NCBI GenBank assembly: GCA_013003555.1
Contig: JABDIV010000008.1
Coordinates: forward strand, 1-32,317
DNA from: Flavobacteriaceae bacterium
GTDB taxonomy: Bacteria > Bacteroidota > Bacteroidia > Flavobacteriales > Flavobacteriaceae
Length of the DNA stretch: 32,317 bases
Reading direction: 5' to 3'
In this document: one piece after another, positions 15,471 to 23,654 of the stretch
How positions within the stretch are numbered: position 1 is the first letter of the stretch
Layout: every line of letters starts with the position of its first letter
Position numbers and translations under genes: made by a program
Notes under the pieces: generated by a model
Databases searched by the model: none
What the model was told of the DNA's origin: nothing
What the model saw: the letters and a program-made list of their open reading frames with translations, nothing else

Positions 15471-18059
15471 TTATCTAATTAATATTCTAACTGTTTTAAA
15501 CTGATTATCAGGATCAGTCACTTTGCAGAAGTATATGCCTGAATTTAAGTTGTCACGGTTTAGATCAACCCTGTTCTGACCCACGTTTAAATCAGCCTCA
15601 AAGCTCTTAATTATCCTCCCTAAGGCGTCATAGATTAAGATTTTAGCCGGACCCTGCACTCTTGAATAAAGCGAAATAATAGCCGTATCAGTTATTGGAT
15701 TTGGTATTATTTGAACTCGATTATTATCAGTAATTTCTTCCTGAGACAATGTATTGGAATTAGAAAACCGTAATTCACGTAAATCCATTTCCTTAACGGT
15801 TGATGTTCCGTCCTCAGAGACCATCGTAAAAATTATTGACACAATATCATTAAGCTCAAGAGCATCGGTGTAATTGGCCGAACTGAAATCACTTAATTGA
15901 ATTTCATAATCGGTTAGGTTTTCAGACAGGACAGCAGTAGCCATGTACTGATGCTCCCATACCGCTATAGAATCTTTGATCAGGCGTATTTCCATCACAC
16001 CACTTCCCTTTCCTTTGAATTTTAAGGTGTTATAATTGGATAAATCAACAGCTTTGAATCGCGGCGTTAGTGCCCTGAAAGCTGAAATATAGGCGCTTGT
16101 TGAGGCTATTAATTTTAAATTTCGTTCGATTCCAAATTCATTGAAATCGAAGGTTTCTTCGTTTGGGCTAATGTCATAAAAATCAACCGAATCACTGGCG
16201 TAATCGTCAATACCCCAGGGACCATCCGATAAGAATACATCATCAGGAGTTTCAATATTATCTCCAATTCTGAAACCCAAATCGAATAAACTGCCAACAT
16301 TAAGGTCTACATTCTTGATATAAGACTGGTTTAATGTAATCGATGATGATAAATTTTGAAATGAGCTCGTTTCAGTTTCTCTGAACCCGGCGTCAAAGTC
16401 AATGACATCAGTATTATTGGTATTGATAATTTCAAGATGTAGCTGGCCGTTATTATAGCTTCCTTTTTTTACAAAGACCGTTGGTGGTGTTGAAAGGTTA
16501 TATGCTGTTATTGGCTTTTGGGTATTCAATAGATCGATCACTTCCGTAGCTAATAGCAACAAATCATCAACCGAATTTGACCATATCTGGAAATTATAAA
16601 AGGCTGCCCCCGCTTCGTATTTATCGAGATTCCAATGACTCTCAACCTCAAAATTACCGTCACTATTAACCGCTTTTGCAGCAAGGCTTAAAACAAATTC
16701 TAAAGTGCCGTCGGTGTTTTTAATTATGGCTTTTATAAAACTATGACCATTGATATCAAGGGTTGAGACAGAAAGCAATTCGGCTCCTAAAAGTCGATCG
16801 CAGATATATTTTGTGTGTTCATAAACACTCTCCTCCGTTCTCAGTAACAAAATTGATGCTACCGACTCTTCATTTTTAATATAATCAACAGAAAAAAGAT
16901 CGGTGGCATTTGTAATATCGATAAGATCTGTTGGAGACGATTCGATAACATAATCTTCGGCAATGATATTTAATGGAATTAAATCAGATAATGTAAAATT
17001 ACTTGTCCTTTGATTGTAGTTCGATTTTTTATCAACGCGGCGCGCCATTGTTTTATCGAATGTATAATTCGATTTTAAGCGCTTATATTTTCTTTTCATG
17101 ATTTGATCGGAGAGCCTGTTATTGCTCTCAAGGCCGCCGTCATTCGCTCCGGAAGCAAATGCATCTAAGGTCGGACAATTGGAAACACCCGAACAGGACG
17201 GATCATCACAGTCGCTGAGCCCGTCGCCGTCATCATCGATGCCATTACTGCAGTTTTCAAGTGGCACTGGAGCGGTTGGGCAGCGAGCGCCATCATTGCT
17301 TGAACTCGAAGGTCCGAATGCAAAAAGGTTAGAATTTATCGGATCTGAACCATTTAGACTTTGAACGTTTGAAATGATATAAATGGTTCCGGTCTGATTG
17401 GAAGAGACATAAAAATTACCCGCAGCATCAAAATATACTGCACCATAGGTATAATTAAATCCCGATAGAATGGGCACTTCCCCCAGGTTATAAACTTCAT
17501 TTGTTTCGGGATTTATTCTGTAGAGTTTATTTGTATTCTTTTCAACGGTATAGAGTTGACCATCCTGCGAATTAAAAGCCCAGTCATGGATGCTAATACC
17601 TTGTGATAGGGTTCCTGTCGCTAAAAATTCTGAATAACTCGGAGAGTTTGGATTAAGATCAATTTTGTAAAAGGTTGTGCCTCCTCCTTTCAGATAATAA
17701 ATTCCATCAGGATTGATGTCACCTACATATCTATTGCTGGTAGGCAATTCCTCAATATAGAATGTCTCTGTATTGAAGTCGGCTCCAATTCTGACAATGG
17801 TCTTACTCGGACTGCTCAACGATCCCCAAAGAAAGCCATCCTGAGGGTTATAAGCGGCGGCATTGATATTTCCTTCTGTTACATCGGAAGCAACAACGTA
17901 AGAATTACCTGTTGCAAGATCGACGGAATAAATATCATTATACTGAAATAAATAGGCACTATAGCTGCAGTTAAATGGTTCATTTTGAGCAGATAATTGA
18001 CTAATTACAACAGTACTAAGGGCAAATGCTATTTGTAAATAAAGTAACTTTTTCATCAT
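15471..18059 (-). CDS. T9SS-sorted protein with N-terminal propeller
   Basis: 862 residues. A signal peptide (1-24, ending LSAQ) precedes a beta-propeller-like region (~30-255) with recurring 'AAAYNPQDGFLWGSL' / 'DWAFNSQDGQLYTVE' motifs, similar to DUF6923-type domains. A short Cys- and Asp-rich linker follows (CSNGIDDDGDGLSDCDDPSC, ~269-288), of the kind that binds calcium. The central ~470 residues are unassigned; ~670-770 (NYNTLKFKGKGSGVMEIRLI...) resembles a carbohydrate-binding jelly-roll. The last ~80 residues (VQIIPNPITDTAIISLY ... KTVRILIR) are a T9SS sorting domain. Two ATGs are adjacent (18059 and 18056). It is convergent with the cytochrome gene. Its function is probably surface binding; no catalytic motif is seen. 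Confidence 0.85.
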   Translation of the reverse strand: MMKKLLYLQIAFALSTVVISQLSAQNEPFNCSYSAYLFQYNDIYSVDLATGNSYVVASDVTEGNINAAAYNPQDGFLWGSLSSPSKTIVRIGADFNTETFYIEELPTSNRYVGDINPDGIYYLKGGGTTFYKIDLNPNSPSYSEFLATGTLSQGISIHDWAFNSQDGQLYTVEKNTNKLYRINPETNEVYNLGEVPILSGFNYTYGAVYFDAAGNFYVSSNQTGTIYIISNVQSLNGSDPINSNLFAFGPSSSSNDGARCPTAPVPLENCSNGIDDDGDGLSDCDDPSCSGVSNCPTLDAFASGANDGGLESNNRLSDQIMKRKYKRLKSNYTFDKTMARRVDKKSNYNQRTSNFTLSDLIPLNIIAEDYVIESSPTDLIDITNATDLFSVDYIKNEESVASILLLRTEESVYEHTKYICDRLLGAELLSVSTLDINGHSFIKAIIKNTDGTLEFVLSLAAKAVNSDGNFEVESHWNLDKYEAGAAFYNFQIWSNSVDDLLLLATEVIDLLNTQKPITAYNLSTPPTVFVKKGSYNNGQLHLEIINTNNTDVIDFDAGFRETETSSFQNLSSSITLNQSYIKNVDLNVGSLFDLGFRIGDNIETPDDVFLSDGPWGIDDYASDSVDFYDISPNEETFDFNEFGIERNLKLIASTSAYISAFRALTPRFKAVDLSNYNTLKFKGKGSGVMEIRLIKDSIAVWEHQYMATAVLSENLTDYEIQLSDFSSANYTDALELNDIVSIIFTMVSEDGTSTVKEMDLRELRFSNSNTLSQEEITDNNRVQIIPNPITDTAIISLYSRVQGPAKILIYDALGRIIKSFEADLNVGQNRVDLNRDNLNSGIYFCKVTDPDNQFKTVRILIR

Positions 18060-18078
18060 TTTTAATTCTATTTATTGG

Positions 18079-18086
18079 CAAATTTA
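18079..18086 (-). promoter_or_regulatory. -7 element of the propeller protein gene
   Basis: Minus-strand TAAATTTG is an exact TAnnTTTG match, 20 nt before the ATG at 18059, giving a short leader of about 15 nt. No clear TTG is found upstream. Confidence 0.45.
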
Positions 18087-18241
18087 AGAGTCAGACGAAC
18101 CTTTAATTGAGTATAAACGTCGAATGCAAATTCACTTGCGACAGACGACTATATTCTGTCGATCAATGGATTTATAATTATTTCAGAATCAAAATCATTA
18201 CCTTTATTAGTCGGCGTTATATTTCCAATCAAAATGCTTAT

Positions 18242-19405
18242 ATGGCGAATTTAAATCGGAAAAAAATATTAGCCGGTCTTATGGGCCTGGTTGGATTGTA
18301 TATTTTTAATTGCAGTCCTTCGCAGCGACACATCCTCAGTGAATCAGGTTATGATTGGCCTTCAAATGAAAGGGATTATTGGCCGACTCAATCCTGGAAA
18401 ACAGGAACTTTAGTTGATCACAATATCGATCCGTCTAAAATGGATCAGGCGCATCAATTTGCCGAAAACGATCCGTTAACTCGTGCTGTATTGGTCGTGA
18501 AGGATGGGTATTTGGTATATGAGAATTACTTTGGAAATGGTTCAGCCGGGATGAGTTCTAACCTTTGGTCGGTTACGAAAAGCTTTACCTCTGCTGTTGT
18601 GGGGATCGTTTATGATGATAATCATATCAATTCGACAAATCAGTTAATGAGTGAGTTGATGCCGGAATATCCTGAATTTGGTGCGATCACTCTGGAACAT
18701 GTCCTCACTCATACTACAGGATTATCATGGGCTGAAGAAGGTCCGCTTTGGGTTGAATGGATACTATCTGATGATTGGGTGGCCTCTGCCCTGACCCGTG
18801 ATCAAATTCACAAACCCGGAACCCACTGGAAATACAGCTCTGGAAACACACATTTCTTATCTGCCTTCGTCACGTATCGTTCGGGTCAAACTATGGGTCA
18901 GCTTGCTAAATCACGTTTATTCGAGCCCATGGGGTTTGAGTTTGAACTTCAGGATCCGCCGTTGCAATACAACAGCTGGAACCAATATATTGAACCGCTT
19001 TATCAGAGTTGGCATCAGGATCCTAAGGGTAATGAGTGTGCCAGTTTTGGTCTTTTTCTTACCGCGAAAGACATGGCTAAATTTGGATATTTATATCTGA
19101 ATCGCGGACGATGGGAAAACAGCCAGCTGATATCTGAAAATTGGATTATCGATTCTTCAGGAGAAAAAGAAACCAACATATATGGCCGATATAGTTATGG
19201 ATATCAATGGTATATCACATTGGTTGACAGTCATCCCGCGTTTTTAGCCAGCGGGTTTGGCGGCCAGATCATCGGTGTGGTGCCATCCCTTGATCTTGTC
19301 GTGGTACTTAAATATGAGGCAGAGCAACCTGAGCACCCAATTACAGGTACGGTTCATGATGATATGCGTTTATTCGAACTGATCGTCAAGTCGGTAAATG
19401 ACTAG
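18242..19405 (+). CDS. Serine hydrolase, beta-lactamase/PBP4-like family
   Basis: 387 residues from the ATG at 18242. The frame is open back to a TTG at 18107, but the extension is basic and unlikely to be coding, whereas 18242 gives a clean signal sequence (IL AGLMGLVGLYIFNC). Cys24 may be lipidated, though IFNC is a poor lipobox. The fold is the class C beta-lactamase / esterase-B / D-alanyl-D-alanine peptidase family (Pfam Beta-lactamase): catalytic SVTK (Ser110, Lys113), VLTHTTGLSW, a KYSSGN motif with Tyr198 as the general base, and the GFGGQIIGVVPSLDLVVVL end. Such proteins cleave amides or esters; the substrate cannot be told from sequence, and true beta-lactamase activity is not implied. 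Its stop is 2 nt from the stop of the convergent repeat-protein gene. Confidence 0.87.
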   Translation: MANLNRKKILAGLMGLVGLYIFNCSPSQRHILSESGYDWPSNERDYWPTQSWKTGTLVDHNIDPSKMDQAHQFAENDPLTRAVLVVKDGYLVYENYFGNGSAGMSSNLWSVTKSFTSAVVGIVYDDNHINSTNQLMSELMPEYPEFGAITLEHVLTHTTGLSWAEEGPLWVEWILSDDWVASALTRDQIHKPGTHWKYSSGNTHFLSAFVTYRSGQTMGQLAKSRLFEPMGFEFELQDPPLQYNSWNQYIEPLYQSWHQDPKGNECASFGLFLTAKDMAKFGYLYLNRGRWENSQLISENWIIDSSGEKETNIYGRYSYGYQWYITLVDSHPAFLASGFGGQIIGVVPSLDLVVVLKYEAEQPEHPITGTVHDDMRLFELIVKSVND

Positions 19406-19407
19406 AC

Positions 19408-20016
19408 CTATTGCCGGGTTATTGCCTTTACATGGGAGAAGATTGGCACGCCGCGGAAAGTGGCTTCAACCTCCTCCTTCATCATTTTAATTCCACTAAC
19501 ATCATTAGTGCGACCTGATGGTGATATGGCAATTATATTATATAAAGCCCCTTCCGGATTGACAGCTCTTATATGAACAACGTTTCCAATTTTAATAACA
19601 CCTACCACATCAAACAAAGCACCATCTTCACCGAGCGCCTTTATATCGATGAGGGTACCATCTTCAGCAATGGCCTTGAATGGATAATATCGTTCATTTT
19701 TCTTTGGAAGAAGTTTTATGGGTAATTGCTTGCCGTTTATGAATGATTTTACATCTAGAATTTGAGCGTTTTCAGTTTCTTGTATAGCTTTAACCGGGTG
19801 ATGCTTACCGTCTTTATCAACAACTTTTACATGTAATATTTGTCCCTTTGCTGTTAGCGCTTTGACATGCCATAAGACCAGGTCAGGATTTTGAAGGACT
19901 AACTGCTCATCCTGTTTATTAAACTCAATATCCTGAGCAAATAGTTGCGGTGCAAATAGAATAAGAAAAATAATGAAAAAATAAGGTTGCGTTCTATGTT
20001 TGAAATTGGACTTCAT
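19408..20016 (-). CDS. Secreted 12-residue repeat protein, copy 2
   Basis: 202 residues. A signal peptide (~1-27, ending LFAQ) and a short acidic linker lead into tandem ~12-residue repeats covering ~48-202. Examples are VKVVDKDGKHHP, FKAIAEDGTLID, IKALGEDGALFD, VVGVIKIGNVVH and IRAVNPEGALYN. Each has a hydrophobic V/I-K-A-h strand, a D/E-D-G turn and a second short strand, so a regular beta structure is likely. The final segment (NDVSGIKMMKEEVEATFRGVPIFSHVKAI) is shared with copy 1. No catalytic motif or known family is recognised. It follows copy 1 by 71 bp on the same strand and is probably co-transcribed. Unlike copy 1, it lacks a lipid-attachment Cys. Confidence 0.75.
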   Translation of the reverse strand: MKSNFKHRTQPYFFIIFLILFAPQLFAQDIEFNKQDEQLVLQNPDLVLWHVKALTAKGQILHVKVVDKDGKHHPVKAIQETENAQILDVKSFINGKQLPIKLLPKKNERYYPFKAIAEDGTLIDIKALGEDGALFDVVGVIKIGNVVHIRAVNPEGALYNIIAISPSGRTNDVSGIKMMKEEVEATFRGVPIFSHVKAITRQ

Positions 20017-20087
20017 TCTGACTTTATATTAATTTTTAATCGGTAAAACGTTCTAGATGCATTTCCACATCTTATTGCTTTTACAGT

Positions 20088-20708
20088 TTAGTATTGTTGC
20101 GCAATAGCCTTTATATGGGCATAAACATCCACTCCATTGATGGTCATCTCTACCGTTTCTTTCATCATCTTAATGCCCTTTACATCGTTGATCCAACCTT
20201 TAGGTGAAATGGCTTCTATATTGTAGAGAAGTCCGTTTTTATCGACAACACTAAGGTGAATGATATTACCGGATTGGCGTACACCTTTCACGTCCAGTTT
20301 ATCACCTTCTTCCGTAAAGGCTTTGACATCCAATATGGTTCCATCTTCGTCTATGGCTTTTACCGGGAGGTATTTGTCAAGACTGACCAGTACTTTTACG
20401 GGAAGTATTTTTTCATTAACAAAAGCCTTGACATCCATGACGCTGGTTTGATCGGCATCTTGAATGGCTTTTAACTCATAGGTATGACCATCTTCGTCTA
20501 CAGCCATAACACTCAATAATTTGCCTTTCTGATTAAAGGCTTTTACATACCAATAGACCGTCTCAAACTCTCCTTCTGCTTCTTCCTCAATTGCAACCTG
20601 ATCAATATTTACTTTAGGTTCTTTTTTTTGACATCCCAATAAAATCAAACCGAGCATCATCATTATCACAATACCAATGACACTGAAAAACGTTATCGTG
20701 CGTTTCAT
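20088..20708 (-). CDS. 12-residue repeat lipoprotein, copy 1
   Basis: 206 residues from the ATG at 20708. An in-frame ATG at 20729 also exists, but it lies only ~8 nt from the predicted transcription start, and the shorter form gives a normal lipoprotein signal ending LLGC (lipid-carrying Cys26). After an acidic linker come ~11 tandem repeats of about 12 residues: VMAVDEDGHTYE, VKAIDEDGTILD, VKAFTEEGDKLD, VKGVRQSGNIIH, LSVVDKNGLLYN, IEAISPKGWIND. It then has the conserved ending VKGIKMMKETVEMTINGVDVYAHIKAI. The repeat suggests one beta-hairpin per unit with a DG turn. It is collinear with copy 2, so they arose by duplication. The Crp/Fnr-like box upstream suggests expression under a specific condition. 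Function unknown. Confidence 0.77.
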   Translation of the reverse strand: MKRTITFFSVIGIVIMMMLGLILLGCQKKEPKVNIDQVAIEEEAEGEFETVYWYVKAFNQKGKLLSVMAVDEDGHTYELKAIQDADQTSVMDVKAFVNEKILPVKVLVSLDKYLPVKAIDEDGTILDVKAFTEEGDKLDVKGVRQSGNIIHLSVVDKNGLLYNIEAISPKGWINDVKGIKMMKETVEMTINGVDVYAHIKAIAQQY

Positions 20709-20741
20709 AATCAAACTTTTATAATTCATTAATCAATTACT

Positions 20742-20785
20742 CAAAAATAGAGCTGAAATCCCTTAATTACCATGATAAAAATCAT
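20742..20785 (-). promoter_or_regulatory. Activator-type promoter with Crp/Fnr-like box
   Basis: CATGAT-AAAA-ATCATG (14-bp core 20772-20785) is a near-ideal Fnr-like palindrome. On the minus strand, TATTTTTG (20742-20749) is an exact TAnnTTTG element. Taking the start site 5 nt beyond it (20737), the box centre falls at -41.5, the classical position for class II Crp/Fnr activation. No TTG -33 element is present, as expected for an activator-dependent promoter. Confidence 0.6.
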
Positions 20786-20833
20786 GAATTCTTAAGAGGT
20801 TATTCTAATTCTAAAAAAGGACTAAAAGGAAGG

Positions 20834-23008
20834 TCAACTTGAAAATTCCGGCTGTAAGGGCATTCGCCTTAATCGTTTGCCGGTAAGACGAAAGACGGCA
20901 TTGGCGATTGCCGCTCCAATAGGACCTAATGGTGGTTCACCCACCGCACCCGGTTTATCTGAATTTTGAAGCAATACCACTTCAATTTCTTTTGGAGCAT
21001 CCTTAATCAATGCCATACGATACGGTCCGTATAATACAGGTTGTAAGGCACCATCTTCAACATACATGCGTTCATATAAGGCTGCGCTCATACCCATAAT
21101 GATTGCGCCCTCGCATTGGGCCCTGACTTGATCAGGATTAATTACCAATCCAGGATCCATGGCACAAGTAACCTTATGGACCTTAATTTCGCCATTCAGA
21201 ACAGAGACTTCAGCAATTTGAGCACAAGGCGTATTGACATCTGTGGAAGCGGCGAAGCCCATTGCACGTCCATCATCGATATCATTATTCCAACTGGCTT
21301 TTTGAGCTACGGCTTTTATGACTTCCTTTAATCGATTTCCACGCTCATTGTCCTCAATTTGATTTAGTCTGAATTCGACAGGATCCTTTCCGGCAGCTAT
21401 CGCCAATTCATCCATAAAACTTTCAATGGCAAAGGTGTTGGCCAGAAGTCCGAGGCTACGCCACCAGCTCGTTGCAAAAGGCAATTTAACCCGCCAGGAA
21501 ACAGCTCGATAATTGGGGATACCCCTGTATTGAATCATGCCACCACGCCAGGCGCCGAGGTCGGCACCTAAAATAGGTCTGGCTATCCCCGGGGTTAATG
21601 CTGAACCGAATGCAACGTCACCACTTGAAACATTATGTTCGATGGCTTCAATGGTTCCATCCTTATTTAAAACAGCTTTTAAAACATGATGTGTAGGCGG
21701 TCTGAAGGTGTCATTCTGAAATTCCTCCATACGGTTAAAGAAGCATTTAACAGGTTTGCCAACAGCCTTTGAGAGAACCGCAGCCTGGATGGCATTTGGT
21801 GTATGCAGGCGTCTGCCAAATCCACCTCCAAGATAAGTCGGGATGATATTGACGTTCTTCTTTTTTAAATTCAATCGAGATGCCACTTCATCGCGGGTGA
21901 TCTTAACAACTTGAGTCGAAATAATTATAGTAGCTTTTTCGCCATCAACATAGGCCACAGAGCCGTTGGGTTCAAGTTGGGCATGAGCACCAATCGGACT
22001 GAAATATTCAGCCGTAATAAGGTCTGTTGCATTTTTAAGAATTTGCTTTGGCCGGCCTTCTTTCTGAATCTCTACTGACTTACCCTCTCCTACTTTAATC
22101 ATTTCTTCTATGGCTTCGGTTGTCCAATTCCGATCGATTTCCCATTGCACCCTGATAGCGGCCTTAGCTTGTTCGGCCTGCATTCTGCTTTCAGCAATCA
22201 CGCCAACAAAATCCGATTCTTTTACGATTTTGATAACACCTGGCATTCCCTCGGCCTGGGACACATCGGCATCTCTATATTTGGCTCCGATTTTTGAAGG
22301 ACGAACTACAGCACCAAACAACATTTCGGGCATTTCAGCATCCATGCCAAAGATTGGATCTCCAAATACTTTTGGCAGCAGATCGATCCGGGGAACTGGT
22401 TTTCCCACGTATCGATACGATTTGACCGGTTTAAGTTCAGGCGTATCAGGAATTTTCCAATCTGTTATTCCCATTACAGCTTCAGCATATGTCATTTGAT
22501 CATTTGCCGAATAAATAACACCCTCAGATGTTCTTAAATCAGAAACGTTAACATCTAATTTTTCAGCGGCGGCAATTTTAATCATTTCCCTCATGGTGGC
22601 CGCCAGTTCCCGCAAAGGTTCCCATAGACTTGATATTGATGTGCTTCCTCCTGTGCTTAATCCATCGATATTGCCGGTTGCTGAAGCGGCATGCACAACC
22701 TGAAGCTGTTCTATAGAAACATCCAATTCATCAGCCGCTATTTGCGCAAGGCCGGTAAACGTGCCTTGCCCCATTTCAACCTTAGGACAGTGAAAAATAA
22801 TTGTGTTTTCAGCTGTAGTTTCGAACCAGATCAATGGATCATCGGTATCACCGATATAAAACAGATCGGCGGTATCGGCGTATTGTGCCAGTCCGCGTCT
22901 TATCGGTTTCTTAAAGATAAAAGCGCCCAGAACCAGAGCACCGGTTCCGCCTAATGCGGTGCGAGCGATAAACTGCCGTCTTGAGATGGATGGTGATTTC
23001 TTACTCAT
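20834..23008 (-). CDS. Molybdenum hydroxylase large subunit (IorB-like)
   Basis: 724 residues. A twin-arginine signal (SRRQFIA at 9-15, then a hydrophobic stretch) implies export of the folded, cofactor-loaded enzyme. The rest matches the xanthine dehydrogenase family Mo-binding subunit, isoquinoline 1-oxidoreductase beta type: EMGQGTFTGLAQIAADELDV, YVGKPVPRIDLLPKVFGDPIFGMDAEMP, TYLGGGFGRRLHTPNAIQAAVLSK, a segment beginning WWRSLGLLANTFAIESFMDEL, and VGEPPLGPIGAAIANAVFRLTGKRLRRMPL with the catalytic-type Glu. These enzymes hydroxylate aldehydes or N-heterocycles using water. It overlaps the upstream small-subunit gene by 8 bp, so the two are translationally linked. No FAD subunit, cytochrome c subunit or CoxG/XdhC maturation gene is present in the window. 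Confidence 0.9.
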   Translation of the reverse strand: MSKKSPSISRRQFIARTALGGTGALVLGAFIFKKPIRRGLAQYADTADLFYIGDTDDPLIWFETTAENTIIFHCPKVEMGQGTFTGLAQIAADELDVSIEQLQVVHAASATGNIDGLSTGGSTSISSLWEPLRELAATMREMIKIAAAEKLDVNVSDLRTSEGVIYSANDQMTYAEAVMGITDWKIPDTPELKPVKSYRYVGKPVPRIDLLPKVFGDPIFGMDAEMPEMLFGAVVRPSKIGAKYRDADVSQAEGMPGVIKIVKESDFVGVIAESRMQAEQAKAAIRVQWEIDRNWTTEAIEEMIKVGEGKSVEIQKEGRPKQILKNATDLITAEYFSPIGAHAQLEPNGSVAYVDGEKATIIISTQVVKITRDEVASRLNLKKKNVNIIPTYLGGGFGRRLHTPNAIQAAVLSKAVGKPVKCFFNRMEEFQNDTFRPPTHHVLKAVLNKDGTIEAIEHNVSSGDVAFGSALTPGIARPILGADLGAWRGGMIQYRGIPNYRAVSWRVKLPFATSWWRSLGLLANTFAIESFMDELAIAAGKDPVEFRLNQIEDNERGNRLKEVIKAVAQKASWNNDIDDGRAMGFAASTDVNTPCAQIAEVSVLNGEIKVHKVTCAMDPGLVINPDQVRAQCEGAIIMGMSAALYERMYVEDGALQPVLYGPYRMALIKDAPKEIEVVLLQNSDKPGAVGEPPLGPIGAAIANAVFRLTGKRLRRMPLQPEFSS

Positions 23009-23498
23009 CGGATTCGGCTGTTGGACTAATATTGTTTACTTGTTTTATTTCAGCGGCTCTATGAATGGCCTTTCGCATGCGGTAGTACGTTGCACAGCGG
23101 CAGATATTTGTTATTTCCGTATCGATATCCTCATCAGATGGAACCGGGTTTTTTTCTAAAAGAGCCGCTGTAGCCATCATAAAACCGGGCTGACAATAGC
23201 CACATTGGGGTACGATCTCTTCGATCCAGGCCTGTTGAACCGGATGAGGATGATCTTTCGATCCCAAGCCTTCAATAGTTGTAATTGACTTGCCTTCAGC
23301 AAGGCTAACCGGATATGAACAAGATCGAATGGCTTCACCATCTATCATAATCGTACAAGCCCCACATGAGGCCAATCCGCAGCCATACTTGGTGCCTTTG
23401 AGATCAAGTAAATCACGGATTACCCATAACAAAGGTTGTTGATCATCATCTATTTGTATAGAATAGGTGGTGTTGTTAATATTTAATTCCAACGTCAT
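23001..23498 (-). CDS. [2Fe-2S] small subunit of molybdenum hydroxylase (IorA-like)
   Basis: 165 residues. The plant-type ferredoxin cluster is bound by Cys40, 45, 48 and 60 (CGLASCGAC...C), and the second helical cluster by Cys99, Cys102, Cys133 and Cys135 (CGYCQPG ... CRC). All eight are present. It lacks its own export signal, which fits co-export with the Tat-signal-bearing large subunit. The usual CRCGTY motif reads CRCATY, a mild change next to the last ligand. The C-terminal ~15 residues are a polar tail. It is the first gene of the two-gene operon and passes electrons from the Mo site to an unknown acceptor. Confidence 0.93.
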   Translation of the reverse strand: MTLELNINNTTYSIQIDDDQQPLLWVIRDLLDLKGTKYGCGLASCGACTIMIDGEAIRSCSYPVSLAEGKSITTIEGLGSKDHPHPVQQAWIEEIVPQCGYCQPGFMMATAALLEKNPVPSDEDIDTEITNICRCATYYRMRKAIHRAAEIKQVNNISPTAESDE

Positions 23499-23592
23499 TA
23501 GATGAATGCCTTAACAAATTCGAGTGGATAATTTCGAATTAAATATAGGAGAATTAAATGAGAATATACTTTTAATATATACCGGGACATGA

Positions 23593-23648
23593 CTTATTTT
23601 TCATAAGCAAATTAATGTTGAATTGCTTATTATTGTATAATCAATAAT
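23593..23648. repeat. Three inverted repeats in the SLC12 transporter leader
   Basis: In a row: CTTAT/ATAAG (23593-23607), AAGCAA(A)TT/AATTGCTT (about 23605-23628) and ATTATTG-TATAAT-CAATAAT (23629-23648). The last ends 6 nt before the ATG at 23655. They could be operators or alternative RNA stems near the ribosome site; the AT-richness lowers confidence. Confidence 0.35.
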
Positions 23649-23654
23649 ATAAAA

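Noticed and set aside
18107..18241. N-terminal extension of the serine hydrolase from a TTG at 18107
   Set aside because: The added 45 residues are basic and unstructured, while the ATG at 18242 gives a proper signal sequence and lies 36 nt after a TACCTTTA element.
18242..19405. Annotating the serine hydrolase as an antibiotic-resistance beta-lactamase
   Set aside because: The SxxK/Tyr motifs only show the wider family; Y-S-S instead of Y-x-N and the general sequence style fit esterases or peptidases equally well.
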